Below, in pieces: positions 1 to 8,387 of a stretch of DNA of 33,604 nucleotides. The DNA is from Bradyrhizobium sp. CCH5-F6. GTDB lineage: Bacteria; Pseudomonadota; Alphaproteobacteria; Rhizobiales; Xanthobacteraceae. The stretch is from assembly GCF_001556045.1 (NCBI RefSeq), contig NZ_LSIC01000092.1, positions 1-33,604 on the forward strand, read 5' to 3'. A program made the position numbers and the translations under genes. The notes beneath the pieces are model-generated. The model saw nothing but the letters and a program-made list of their open reading frames with translations, made no database searches and was not told where the DNA came from. How positions within the stretch are numbered: the stretch's first letter is position 1; each line of letters opens with the position of its first letter.

Positions 1-22
1 CTGCTCGCACAAAACTCGCCAT
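1..22 (-). CDS. 5' end of an unidentified minus-strand gene (partial)
   Basis: Only the first seven codons are in the window (MASFVRA, running off the left edge). The support is translational: read on the minus strand, a perfect AGGAGG ribosome-binding site (plus-strand positions 28-33) lies about 5-6 nt before an ATG at 22-20. The product cannot be identified from seven residues. It is divergent from the solute-binding protein gene at 268, so the two share the region 23-267. Confidence 0.5.
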
Positions 23-68
23 CGCAACCTCCTTCGCTGAAGTGTTGCGACGAACAGTTGAATCCGCC

Positions 69-156
69 CAGTACGCCGCGGCCTTTCCGTATCATCACAG
101 GATCTTTGGAATACTGGGTCGCCCGGTCAATCCGGGCGATGACACCGACGGTGTAG
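69..156. repeat. Dispersed palindromic repeat, copy 1
   Basis: This stretch closely matches the segment at about 3409-3492: both start with a GTACGCCGCGGCCT block, contain an ATACTGG/GTACTGG block, and end in a CGCCCGG-TCAAT/G-CCGGGCG hairpin followed by GATGACACCGA. The hairpin here is 120-138. Similar elements are, from memory, abundant in Bradyrhizobium intergenic regions. It lies in the leader of the solute-binding protein gene, so it could affect mRNA structure, but no function is shown. Confidence 0.8.
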
Positions 157-267
157 CCGCAAACGCGCGGCTGATAGCCGTGTGCGCATACGTCCTTCTG
201 CCGTGTGGGCACGAACATTGCTTTTTGCTGGCGACCGTAACCGTTTCGCCAAGGCAAGAAGAAACCA

Positions 268-1818
268 ATGTTCAAACTCAAGTCTTTCGTCCCCGCGCTT
301 CTCGGCCTCGCGCTGGCCGCGGCGCCCGCGCATGCGGCGGGCAATCTCGTCGCAGTGCTCGAGGCGGAAATCGTCACCCTCGATCCGCATTTCTCCACGG
401 CCTACATTTCGCGCACGTTTGGCTACATGGTGTTCGATACGCTGTTTGCGAAGGATTCCAAGGGCGATATGAAGCCGCAGATGGTGCAGGAATGGAAGGT
501 CTCGCCCGACAACTTGACCTACACTTTCACGCTGCGCGACGGCCTGAAGTGGCATGACGGCCAGCCTGTTACGGCCGCCGATTGCGTGGCCTCGCTGCGT
601 CGCTGGGGTACCCGCAGCGCGCTCGGCCGCCGCATCTTCGCGATCACGGCGTCGCTCGAGCCGACCGATGCCAAGACCTTCGTGCTGACCTTGAAGGAGC
701 CGTCCGGTCTCGTCATCGACGCGCTCGGCAATCCCGTCAGCCCCGTCGCCTTCATGATGCCTGAGCGGATCGCGAAGACGCCCGGCGACCAGCGCATCAC
801 CGAGATCGTCGGCTCGGGTCCCTTCGTCTACAGCAAGGCCGATCACCGCACCGGCGACCGCATGATCCTGAAGAAATTCGCCGACTATGTGCCGCGCCCC
901 GAGCCAGCCGACTTCCTGGCCGGCGGCAAGCGCGTCAACGTCGATACGCTCGAGATCCGCGTCATTCCCGACGGATCGACCGCGGCGTCCGCATTGCAGG
1001 CCGGCGAGGTCGACTTCATGCAATACGCCCCGTTCGATCTGCTGCCGCAGATGGAGAAGAATTCGCGCGTCAAGCTCGTCAACTTCACAGGCGGCAACAT
1101 GTTCGCGGGCGCCTATCGTCTCAACGCCGCGTCGAAACCGTTCGACGATCCCGCGATCCGGCGCGTGCTGTGGAAGCTGGTCGATCAGCGCGAGGTGCTG
1201 GATGCGCTCGGGCTCGATGCCAAATACGCCACGCCTTGCGCGACGTTCTTCACCTGCGGCACCACCTATGAAAGCAAGGCCGGCACCGAAGCTGCAGCCA
1301 AGCCCTCGATCGAAGCGGCGAAGGCCGCGCTGAAGGCGACCAAATATGCCGGCGAGCCCGTCATCGTCATGCAGGCCAACGATCTCGAAGCGCCGCGCGT
1401 CTCGGCGCAGGTGCTTGCGGAGCGGCTGAAGGCCGCCGGCTTCAACGTCGATCTGCAGGTGATGGATTGGGCGAGCGTGCTGGCGCGCCGCGCCAAGAAG
1501 GAAGGCTGGAGCGTCTATGGTGTTCACGCCGGCGGCTTCGATCTGGGTTCGCCGCTGACCAACGTCATGGTTGCCTTCAACTGCGCCGACTTCACCGGCT
1601 GGCAATGCGATCAGCGCATCACGCCCTTGATGGAAGCCTTTGCCAAGGCGCCGGCCGAGGAGGACCGCAAGAAGATCGCGGGCGAGATCCAGGCCGTCAT
1701 GTACGATCAGGCTCCCGGCATTCCGTGGGGCCAGTTCGCGCAGCCCGCCGCCTATCGCGCGACGTTGCGCGGTCTGATACCGTCCGCCATCCCGGTGTTC
1801 TGGAACGTTGAGAAGTAA
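268..1818 (+). CDS. ABC transporter substrate-binding protein, family 5 (peptide/nickel/opine type)
   Basis: A 516-aa periplasmic solute receptor of the SBP_bac_5 family, which delivers peptides or similar compounds to an inner-membrane ABC permease. The N terminus is a clear Sec signal peptide (positive KLK, then a hydrophobic LLGLALAAAPAHA core with likely cleavage after AHA-A). The mature protein shows family features: a DPHFSTAY start, a long central WKVSPDNLTYTFTLRDGLKWHDGQPV block (about residues 75-105) typical of this fold, and a C-terminal GIPWGQFAQPAAYR segment. The length is normal. The ATG at 268 is chosen because it begins the signal peptide. No permease or ATPase gene is in the window; they may lie elsewhere. 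The next gene, an oxidoreductase, starts 4 bp after the stop, so the two are probably co-transcribed and may act on the same imported compound (inference). Confidence 0.92.
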   Translation: MFKLKSFVPALLGLALAAAPAHAAGNLVAVLEAEIVTLDPHFSTAYISRTFGYMVFDTLFAKDSKGDMKPQMVQEWKVSPDNLTYTFTLRDGLKWHDGQPVTAADCVASLRRWGTRSALGRRIFAITASLEPTDAKTFVLTLKEPSGLVIDALGNPVSPVAFMMPERIAKTPGDQRITEIVGSGPFVYSKADHRTGDRMILKKFADYVPRPEPADFLAGGKRVNVDTLEIRVIPDGSTAASALQAGEVDFMQYAPFDLLPQMEKNSRVKLVNFTGGNMFAGAYRLNAASKPFDDPAIRRVLWKLVDQREVLDALGLDAKYATPCATFFTCGTTYESKAGTEAAAKPSIEAAKAALKATKYAGEPVIVMQANDLEAPRVSAQVLAERLKAAGFNVDLQVMDWASVLARRAKKEGWSVYGVHAGGFDLGSPLTNVMVAFNCADFTGWQCDQRITPLMEAFAKAPAEEDRKKIAGEIQAVMYDQAPGIPWGQFAQPAAYRATLRGLIPSAIPVFWNVEK

Positions 1819-1822
1819 CGCG

Positions 1823-3367
1823 ATGTACGATGTCATTGTTGTCGGCGGCGGCTCCGCCGGCGCCGCTGTTGCGGCCCGGCTTTCCGAGGATCCCGCCCGG
1901 CGCGTCCTGCTGCTCGAAGCGGGGCGCGACTGGCGCGCCGACGAGGCGCCCTGGGAGGTGCGGACGCCCAATCCCATCCCGATCATTCACAAGCGCGAAT
2001 ACCAGGAGAAATGGCAATGGCCCGACCTGTTGACGCGCCGGGTGGCGGGGCAGGAGCCTCGCTTCTACTGGCGCGGCAAGGGGCTGGGCGGCTCGTCGAT
2101 GATGAACGGCCAGATCGCTATCCGCGGCGTGGCCGACGCATTCGACGAATGGGCGGCCAATGGCTGCACCGGCTGGTCGGCCAGGGAGGTGATGCCGCTG
2201 TTCTCGGTGATCGAGGACGATCTGGAGTTCGGCGATGCCGACGGCCACGGACGCGGCGGACCCTTGCCGGTCTATCGCGCGCCGCCGGAGACATGGGGCC
2301 CGATCGATCGCGGCTTGCGCGACGCGGCGCTGGCGAGCGGGTATCCTTGGTGTGCCGATGTCAACGGACCGGACGGCGAGGGCGTCGCCTGCTATCCCAT
2401 CAACAGCCGGGACAGCCGCCGCATCACCACCAATGAGGGCTATCTCGAGCCCGCGCGCGGCCGTGCCAATCTGGAGATCCGCGGGCATGCGCTGGTCGAT
2501 CGCGTGCTGATCAGCGACGGCCGGGCGACCGGCGTCCGCGTTCATATCGAGGGGCAGGGCACCCACGAGATCAGCGCGCGCCAGATCGTGCTGTGCGCCG
2601 GGGCGATTCACAGTCCGGCGATCCTGCTGCGCTCGGGCATTGGCCCCGCCGAGGAATTGAAGGCGATGGGGATCTCGGTCGCGCGCGATCTGCCGGTCGG
2701 CAAGCATTTCTTCGACCACCCGCTGTTTCGCGCCACCATCCAGCTCCGGGAGGCGCTTCGTCCCACCGATCCCGACACCCGCCACACCAATTGCTGCGTG
2801 ACCTATTCTTCGGGCCTCGCCAATGGCGGCAAGCGCGACATGATCCTGATCGCCTTCAACCACCGCGGCATCGGCGTATCGGGGGCGATTGGCGCCGGGC
2901 TGTTCAATGCGTATTCGCGTGGAACGCTCAAACTGGCCTCGACCGATCCATCGATCGATCCTGTGGTCGAGGAGAACATGCTGGCCGATCCCCGCGACAT
3001 GCTGCGGATGATGGATGCGGTGAAGCGCTTGGCGGTGATCACCTCCCAGCCGGCGCTGTCCGGCATCGCCGACTGGATCAGGCTCGCCGACACCGACCTG
3101 ACGCTGCCGCAGGCAGCAAGCCTGCCGGATCATGAGCTCGACGCGGTGCTGCGTCGTGAGACCGGCGACATCCAGCATGCCGCCGGCAGCTGCCGCATGA
3201 GCGCCGTGGGGGATGCCGACGGCGTGGTGAATCCCGACGGCACGGTGAAGGGGATAAACGGCCTGCGCGTCGCCGACGCCTCGATCATGCCGTCGGACTG
3301 CCGCGCCAACACGCATTTCACGACGGTGGTGATCGGGGAAGCGATCGCGCGGATGATGATGCGGTAG
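1823..3367 (+). CDS. GMC-family FAD-dependent oxidoreductase (choline dehydrogenase-like)
   Basis: A 514-aa flavoprotein of the glucose-methanol-choline family, oxidising an alcohol group with FAD. Visible motifs are the N-terminal dinucleotide fold VVGGGSAGAAVAARL (residues about 6-20), the first GMC signature around GKGLGGSSMMNGQIAIRG, the second signature GAIHSPAILLRSGIGP, and a C-terminal catalytic region with HAAGSCRMS followed by GLRVADASIMP and NTHFTTVVIGE. The length is typical. The ATG at 1823 is preferred over a TTG at 1808 because the FAD motif begins at once and a GAGAAG lies upstream. The gap to the binding-protein gene is 4 bp, indicating an operon. The substrate cannot be read; choline, alcohols and sugar-like polyols are all used in this family. 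Confidence 0.92.
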   Translation: MYDVIVVGGGSAGAAVAARLSEDPARRVLLLEAGRDWRADEAPWEVRTPNPIPIIHKREYQEKWQWPDLLTRRVAGQEPRFYWRGKGLGGSSMMNGQIAIRGVADAFDEWAANGCTGWSAREVMPLFSVIEDDLEFGDADGHGRGGPLPVYRAPPETWGPIDRGLRDAALASGYPWCADVNGPDGEGVACYPINSRDSRRITTNEGYLEPARGRANLEIRGHALVDRVLISDGRATGVRVHIEGQGTHEISARQIVLCAGAIHSPAILLRSGIGPAEELKAMGISVARDLPVGKHFFDHPLFRATIQLREALRPTDPDTRHTNCCVTYSSGLANGGKRDMILIAFNHRGIGVSGAIGAGLFNAYSRGTLKLASTDPSIDPVVEENMLADPRDMLRMMDAVKRLAVITSQPALSGIADWIRLADTDLTLPQAASLPDHELDAVLRRETGDIQHAAGSCRMSAVGDADGVVNPDGTVKGINGLRVADASIMPSDCRANTHFTTVVIGEAIARMMMR

Positions 3368-3384
3368 CGCCAAAAGATGGTGTC

Positions 3385-3492
3385 ATGCCCCGGCTCGACC
3401 GGGGCATCCAGTACGCCGCGGCCTATCTTCTCAATCACGTTCGTCTCGGAGTACTGGATCGCCCGGTCAAGCCGGGCGATGACACCGAGTGT
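3385..3492. repeat. Dispersed palindromic repeat, copy 2
   Basis: Two hairpins in tandem, 17 bp after the oxidoreductase stop. The first is ATGCCCCGG-CTCGA-CCGGGGCAT (3385-3407), the second CGCCCGG-TCAAG-CCGGGCG (3460-3478). The segment between and after them matches copy 1 at 69-156. The first hairpin could also help end transcription of the oxidoreductase operon, but no U-tract follows. Confidence 0.82.
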
Positions 3493-3512
3493 GGTGCTCG
3501 CCGCTCCCTCCG

Positions 3513-3592
3513 CGTCATTGCGAGCGCAGCGAAGCAATCCAGAATCTTTCCGCGGTGATAGTCTGGATTGCTTCGCTGCGCTCGCAATGACG
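3513..3592. repeat. Perfect 31-nt inverted repeat (REP/MITE-like)
   Basis: Left arm 3513-3543 (starting CGTCATTGCGAGCGCAGCGA) and right arm 3562-3592 are exact reverse complements over 31 nt, separated by 18 nt. Such elements (CGTCATTGCGAGCGCAGCGAAGCAATCC) are, from memory, highly repeated in Bradyrhizobium and relatives. A shortened piece (CTCGCAATGACGG) recurs at about 13368-13380. The transcript would form a very stable hairpin. No coding sequence fits here. Confidence 0.88.
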
Positions 3593-3649
3593 GAGCAAGC
3601 GGTGCGGCCATCGCTTCCCATTTCACAGTTCAAACATCAGATGCACGTT

Positions 3650-4375
3650 CGCCTTCTCGCGGCGCGTCTCGCCCGAGTTTGTGCTTCTCGCATCGCCCCC
3701 GTCGAGACAAGGGCGCAGGGAAGGCCGGGCGCCGGCGGCACCCGAGTCCGTGCGCGATAGAAATGCACACGGGGTGGACTACAGGTGTTGCCGGTCGCCC
3801 GGCCTTCCCTGCGCGAATGGTTTTAACGGTGTCCTTCGTGCTCTCCTCGGGGAGCGTTGCACTATTGCCCCCGTCGCCTTGCGGATGATCGATGCGCGTG
3901 CCGGTCGGCCGCCACATCACCGCAAGGCTTGACGCACAGACCCCGGGCGTCAGGACCACACGACTTCTCCGTACGCGCACGTCTTCGCTGGGAATCCGAG
4001 GGGTGGCGTGTGCTCGCCCCCGAAGCCATGCGAAGACGCTGTCAGCGTCGTGTCGTATGCGCGAAGGCCATTGCTCACGGCCGAAGCCGCCCTGCAATGC
4101 CGTTGCGCCCGACGCCGTCGCGTCCATCGCTGCCCGGCCCGCGGTTCGTGACGATCGCGATCCGCCCCTTGTCTCGGGCCGGGGTGTTTCGCTTGTACGA
4201 CAAATCCGAAATTCGGTAAAGTGGAATGTTTTGCACGTAGGACTTGACAGGCGGGGTCGTCAAACTGACCGGGTGTTTTGCCCGCCGGACCATGTCCTCC
4301 CCGAAGCCGATGAAGCCGACGCGCTTCCCCCAAAACGCCCTCTCGTCTTGCGGTCCGATTTAACACGGACACTGT
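3650..4375. repeat. Long non-coding stretch, probably a degenerate copy of a large Bradyrhizobium repeat
   Basis: About 700 bp with several overlapping open frames on both strands, none with a family resemblance or a convincing ribosome-binding site. A near-perfect inverted repeat GCGCAGGGAAGGCCGGGCG (left 3713-3735, right 3791-3814) marks its start. The layout (this hairpin, then segments like TTTTAACGG, GGACCACACGACTT and GTGACGATCGCGATC) resembles a roughly 600-bp intergenic repeat I recall from Bradyrhizobium genomes. That identity is from memory. Together with the two preceding repeats it makes 3368-4447 a gene-free island. Confidence 0.5.
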
Positions 4376-4447
4376 GAACGAGCTAACATCCTATCGTTGC
4401 AAACTACTTTAGATAGAATGGCGAGGGGCTTTTTTGGGAGTCTTAAG

Positions 4448-4792
4448 ATGACAACATATTCTGGTACGTCGCTTGCTCCGCCTGAGGAAATGCAAGAAGC
4501 AACGATACAAACAGCGAAGTCAGCCGAAGAAATTATCACGCGGGGCGAAGGCTTCATCACCGGCGTGGGTCGCGGTCGGATCAATGTGAGAGGCAACGCC
4601 ACTGGGCTTGGCATCAGTTCAGGTTCGAACATGGTCGCCAGCGTGACCGAAGTCGACGGGAACAATGTACCTTTTGTCGGCCTCGCCGACTGCAAGGTCT
4701 ACAACGTTGCTCCCTTTCAAGACGGAGCCGTTATTCGGATCGATTTGGTTTGGGGAAGCGACATTCGCTACAAGATACTGATGCGTTGGTGA
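4448..4792 (+). CDS. Hypothetical protein, 114 aa
   Basis: A small protein beginning MTTYSGTSLAPPEEMQ. I do not recognise a family. The start at 4448 is supported by GGGAG (4435-4439) about 8 nt upstream; an in-frame ATG at 4397 has no such site. There is no signal peptide or membrane segment. From about residue 30 the sequence alternates short glycine-rich and hydrophobic stretches (GFITGVGRGRINVRGNATGLG, VPFVGLADCKVYNVAPFQDGAVIRIDLVWGSDIRYKILMRW), which suggests a small beta-strand-rich domain. Base composition is visibly lower in GC than its neighbours, and repeats lie on both sides, hinting at acquired DNA. No operon partner is visible. Confidence 0.7.
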   Translation: MTTYSGTSLAPPEEMQEATIQTAKSAEEIITRGEGFITGVGRGRINVRGNATGLGISSGSNMVASVTEVDGNNVPFVGLADCKVYNVAPFQDGAVIRIDLVWGSDIRYKILMRW

Positions 4793-5002
4793 CTGCACTG
4801 CGAACTACGACCAGCATCGTCGCTTAAATCTCGGCGCGACATCCACTGAGCCGACGCCGAAAGCAGGACTCAACGATGAAGTCCCCGCCATGGCGGGCCT
4901 TCTCGTCATCCGCTCGTCTTTCGGTCAGTTCGAAAAGTGACCGCGGCTGCTTTGCCCGACGGGTAGGATTGTCGAGTCCGACCTGGACGCGACGTCATGG
5001 CC

Positions 5003-5045
5003 TAAAGCGCGATGCGATTAGGATGAATCGTCGTCGCCCTTTAGG
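5003..5045. repeat. Rhizobial AAAGCGCGATG...ATTAGGATGAATC inverted repeat
   Basis: An imperfect inverted repeat with arms TAAAGCGCGATGCGATT and AATCGTCGTCGCCCTTTA around AGGATG. The core ATTAGGATGAATC and the flanking TTTAGGTTGTTGTTTTGA match a dispersed element I know from many rhizobial genomes. The rest of 4793-5002 holds a short CCCGCCATGGCGGG palindrome (4884-4897) and no gene I can support. Confidence 0.65.
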
Positions 5046-5077
5046 TTGTTGTTTTGAGACAGACTGGGGCACACAAG

Positions 5078-5106
5078 GGCCGCTCCAAACTGATAGAGCG
5101 GCCTTT
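5078..5106 (+). terminator. Candidate transcription terminator
   Basis: An 8-bp GC-rich stem GGCCGCTC (5078-5085) and GAGCGGCC (5096-5103) with a 10-nt loop, followed by TTT. It lies between the convergent orphan gene (ending 4792) and the dehydrogenase (ending 5130), so it could stop transcription from either side. The short T run makes the call moderate. Confidence 0.5.
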
Positions 5107-5129
5107 GATCCCCTGAGCGATATTCGCGC

Positions 5130-5885
5130 TCAGATCGTCTGACCGCCTGATACCTCGATCCGTTGTCCCGTGACCCAGCGATTGTCCTCACTCAACAGGC
5201 TCGCGACCATCGGACCGATATCATCCGGGACGCCAACGCGGCCCAGCGCTGTCATGGCGGCAAATTGCTTGTTCACGTCCGGATTGTCGCGCACCAGGCC
5301 ACCGCCGAAGTCGGTTTCGATTGCCCCAGGCGCAACGCTATTGACGCGGATTCCACGCGGTCCAAGCTCCCTGGCCATGCAGACCGCCATCATGTCGGCA
5401 GCGGCTTTCGCCATGGTGTAGACGGCGAAGCCCGGATAGGTGACCCGTGTCAGGCCGCTGCCGATGGTCACGATCGAGCCGCCGTCTGCCATCAACGGCA
5501 AGAGAGCCTGCGTCAGGAAGAATACGCCTTTGACATGCAGGTTCATCTGTTGATCGAATTGAGCCTCGGTGGTCTCGCCGAGCGTGGCGAAGAGGCCGTC
5601 GCCGGCATTGTGCACGAGGTGGTCGAAGTTCTCTCGATCAAATGTTTCCTTCAGCGCCTGACCCAGTGTTTGCGCGAAGATCGGAAATTTGGCGACGTCG
5701 GCGCTGTCCAACTGAAAGGCCAAGGCCCGGCGTCCGAGCGCCTTGATCTCAGAAACGACGCTCTCCGCGAGATCCGCACGACTGCGGTACGTGATGATGA
5801 CGTCACTGCCCTTGCGCGCGATGTTGACGGCCATGTTGCGGCCAAGCCCGCGGCTCGCGCCGGTGACGATTGCGATTTTAGCCAT
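5130..5885 (-). CDS. Short-chain dehydrogenase/reductase (SDR)
   Basis: A 251-aa NAD(P)-dependent oxidoreductase with a Rossmann fold. It begins MAKIAIVTGASRGLGRNMA, giving the TGxxxGxG cofactor motif at residues about 8-15. A serine in VTIGSG and the YTMAK (YxxxK) pair form the catalytic set, and VNSVAPGAIETDF plus the C-terminal GQRIEVSGGQTI are typical of the classical SDR class. AGGAG lies 7 nt before the ATG at 5885, which decides the start over a longer open frame. The gene is divergent from an AraC-type regulator (6047), which probably controls it. The substrate is unknown; FabG-like and quinone or carbonyl reductase roles are all possible. Confidence 0.9.
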   Translation of the reverse strand: MAKIAIVTGASRGLGRNMAVNIARKGSDVIITYRSRADLAESVVSEIKALGRRALAFQLDSADVAKFPIFAQTLGQALKETFDRENFDHLVHNAGDGLFATLGETTEAQFDQQMNLHVKGVFFLTQALLPLMADGGSIVTIGSGLTRVTYPGFAVYTMAKAAADMMAVCMARELGPRGIRVNSVAPGAIETDFGGGLVRDNPDVNKQFAAMTALGRVGVPDDIGPMVASLLSEDNRWVTGQRIEVSGGQTI

Positions 5886-6046
5886 GTCATGTCTCCTTCG
5901 TTGACGCGGCGAAGGTGGCACACACCGCAACATTGCAGTTGTCGGATCCTTGAGGATTCTTGCCTATTCCTCCAAATGGCCGCCGCGCCGGAGCAGTCCA
6001 AGCCATGTCGGGTTGCCGGAGCCCGCGGTTGCTGTAAATTCGCGGA

Positions 6047-6940
6047 ATGACGACGACCTTGCTCGAAGTTGTTCGCCGCTACGCGGATTTGCATTCCGAC
6101 CAGAACGGCGCCGCCACGACGCCGATCCCCGGGCTTACGGCCATACGAGCCGCGACACAGGGCCAGCTCCAGCACGCGATCAACCGGCCGCTTGTTGCGC
6201 TTGTCCTGCAGGGCCGTAAACGCGTGACGATGGGATCGCACACCTTCGATTTCGGCGCGGGGGAGTCGCTCCTGATCTCTGCGGATGTTCCAACCGTCAG
6301 CCAGATCACCCGTGCCAGCGCGCGAGTCCCCTATGTTTCTCTGGTCGTTGAGCTCGACCCGGCGATGATCGCGAGCCTGATCGTGGAGATGAACCTGGCT
6401 CCGGAACAGAAAGGCTCTCCCGTGCGCGTCGATCCGACTGATTCGGAGGTTGCCGATGCCGCGCTCCGATTGATGCGGCTGCTCGAGCGCCCGTCTTCTT
6501 TGCCGGTTCTGCGATCTCAGTTCGTTCGCGAAATCCACTACTGGCTGCTGGCGGGGCGACACGGTGCAGCGATAAGGGCTCTGGGAGTGGCCGATAGCCA
6601 TGCGCAACGAATCGCGCGCGCCGTCGCGATCATTCGATCGGAATATACAAAGCCGCTGCGCGTCGAACGCCTGGCGGAAGCGGCTGCCATGAGTCCGTCC
6701 TCGTTTCACCAGCACTTCCGTGCGATTACGTCTCTTAGTCCCTTGCAATTTCAGAAGCAGCTGCGGCTCATCGAGGCGCGTAGGAGGATGCTGTCGGAGG
6801 GCCTGGAAGTGAGCAGCGCGGCCTTCGAAGTAGGTTACGAGAGCGTGCCGCAATTCACGAGAGAATATGGGCGTATGTTCGGGCTGCCGCCCGCCAAGGA
6901 TATCAAGATTGCGCTCAGCCAATTGGACACTGCAGCCTGA
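6047..6940 (+). CDS. AraC-family transcriptional regulator
   Basis: A 297-aa regulator. The N-terminal part (about residues 25-175) is of the AraC_N ligand-sensing type (GLTAIRAATQGQLQHAINRPLVALVLQGRKRVTMG, then FGAGESLLISADVPT). The C-terminal 100 residues (about 188-288) hold the two helix-turn-helix units: VERLAEAAAMSPSSFHQHFR and VSSAAFEVGYESVPQFTREYGRMFGLPP. It is divergent from the SDR gene across 161 bp, an arrangement in which the regulator usually controls the enzyme gene. I see no clear operator in that gap. It converges on chrA, with 61 bp between the stops. Confidence 0.9.
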   Translation: MTTTLLEVVRRYADLHSDQNGAATTPIPGLTAIRAATQGQLQHAINRPLVALVLQGRKRVTMGSHTFDFGAGESLLISADVPTVSQITRASARVPYVSLVVELDPAMIASLIVEMNLAPEQKGSPVRVDPTDSEVADAALRLMRLLERPSSLPVLRSQFVREIHYWLLAGRHGAAIRALGVADSHAQRIARAVAIIRSEYTKPLRVERLAEAAAMSPSSFHQHFRAITSLSPLQFQKQLRLIEARRRMLSEGLEVSSAAFEVGYESVPQFTREYGRMFGLPPAKDIKIALSQLDTAA

Positions 6941-7001
6941 GGCCAAGCCGTCGACGGCCCCAGGACATTCAAGGCGGGCAGCGTACCGGCGCGTTCCTCT
7001 T

Positions 7002-8387
7002 CTAAATGATGCCCGCCAGCCTTAGCCCCACACCCGCCGCGCAGCTCCCCGCCAGCACCGTCAACATCCCCAGCTTGAACCGGAAGATCGCGGTTGCCGC
7101 CGCGATCGCCAGCAGCAGCGCGGGCACATCGACGCTCGTCAGCACCGGCCTGTCGAAGTTCAGCGGGAACGCATGCACCGGCACGGTCTCGCGGAACAGC
7201 GTGTGGAGCGCGAACCAGATCGAGAGGTTGAGGATCACGCCGACGACGGCGGCGGTGATTGCGCTGAGCGCACCGGCGAGGCCAATGTTGCCGCGCAGGC
7301 GCTCGATATAGGGGGCGCCGACGAAGATCCAGAGGAAGCAGGGTGTGAAGGTGACCCAGGTCGCGAGCAGGCCGCCGAGCGTCGCCGCCAGCATCGGCGA
7401 CAGGCCGCCGGGATCGCGGTAGGCCGCCATGAAGCCCACGAATTGCAGCACCATGATCAGCGGGCCCGGCGTGGTCTCGGCCATGCCGAGGCCGTCGAGC
7501 ATCTCGTGCGGTTTCAGCCAGTGATAATGCTCGACCGCCTGCTGGGCGACGTAGGCCAGCACGGCGTAGGCACCGCCGAAGGTGACCAGCGCCATCTTCG
7601 AGAAGAACAATGCGATCTGGCTGAACACATTGGCCTGTCCGACGAGTACCAGCAGCGCGATCACCGGCACCAGCCACAGCGCCAGCCAGAGTGCACTGAG
7701 GCGGATCGCGCGCGCCGTGTTGGGACGCACGTGCGCGGGCACGGCATCGCCGAGCATGCTGTCGATCACGGCGCCGCTGCCGGCGGGACCGTGACCGGCC
7801 GGCGCGAACTCCGGACGGCCGCTTCGTGCGCCGGCATAGCCGATGATGCCGGCGGCGATGATGATGATCGGGAAGGGGACCGCGAAGAAGAAAATCGCGA
7901 CGAAGGCCGCGGCCGCGAGCGCGATCATGATGCGGTTCTTCAGCGCGCGCTTGCCGACGCGCACCACGGCCTCGACGACGATGGCGAGCACGGCGGCCTT
8001 CAGGCCGAAGAACAGCGCCTCGACGAAGCTGACATTGCCGAATGCGGCATAGATGTAACTCAGTCCCATGATGGCGATGATGCCGGGCAGGATGAACAGC
8101 CCGCCCGCCATCAGGCCGCCGGCGGTGCGATGCATCAGCCAGCCGACATAGGTCGCGAGCTGCTGCGCCTCCGGTCCCGGCAGCAGCATGCAGTAGTTCA
8201 GCGCATGCAGGAAACGGCCCTCGGAGATCCACTTCTTCTCTTCGACCAGGATACGGTGCATCACCGCGATCTGGCCCGCGGGCCCGCCGAAGCTCAAGGA
8301 CGCGACGCGGAGCCAGACGCGAAAGGCCTCGTTGAAGCTGACGCCGTGACCGGCGTCAGCTCCCGCTTGAACGTTACGGGTGTCCAT
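7002..8387 (-). CDS. chrA: Chromate transporter ChrA (long form)
   Basis: A 461-aa inner-membrane protein of the CHR family, which exports chromate using the membrane potential. It has the two-domain architecture of long-chain ChrA: the N-terminal half carries SFGGPAGQIAVMHRILVEEKKWISEGRFLHALNYCMLLPGPEAQQLATYVGW, and the C-terminal half repeats the pattern with FGGAYAVLAYVAQQAVEHYHW and MLDGLGMAETTPGPLIMVLQFVGF. Many hydrophobic segments lie between, including a phenylalanine/isoleucine-rich one near residues 160-180. The ATG at 8387 directly follows the chrB stop (TAG at 8390-8388, no gap), so the two are translationally coupled. Length and motifs are normal. Confidence 0.95.
   Translation of the reverse strand: MDTRNVQAGADAGHGVSFNEAFRVWLRVASLSFGGPAGQIAVMHRILVEEKKWISEGRFLHALNYCMLLPGPEAQQLATYVGWLMHRTAGGLMAGGLFILPGIIAIMGLSYIYAAFGNVSFVEALFFGLKAAVLAIVVEAVVRVGKRALKNRIMIALAAAAFVAIFFFAVPFPIIIIAAGIIGYAGARSGRPEFAPAGHGPAGSGAVIDSMLGDAVPAHVRPNTARAIRLSALWLALWLVPVIALLVLVGQANVFSQIALFFSKMALVTFGGAYAVLAYVAQQAVEHYHWLKPHEMLDGLGMAETTPGPLIMVLQFVGFMAAYRDPGGLSPMLAATLGGLLATWVTFTPCFLWIFVGAPYIERLRGNIGLAGALSAITAAVVGVILNLSIWFALHTLFRETVPVHAFPLNFDRPVLTSVDVPALLLAIAAATAIFRFKLGMLTVLAGSCAAGVGLRLAGII

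Noticed and set aside
127..3373. Very long antisense open frames across the binding protein and oxidoreductase genes
   Set aside because: They show arginine/histidine/alanine-rich, low-complexity translations with no domain, as expected from the opposite strand of high-GC genes.
3377..4377. Several 80-167 codon frames on both strands
   Set aside because: They lie in palindromic and dispersed repeats, overlap each other and lack credible starts.
4397..4419. TTGCAA...TAGAAT as a promoter of the orphan gene
   Set aside because: The spacer is only 11 bp, too short for a normal sigma-70 promoter.
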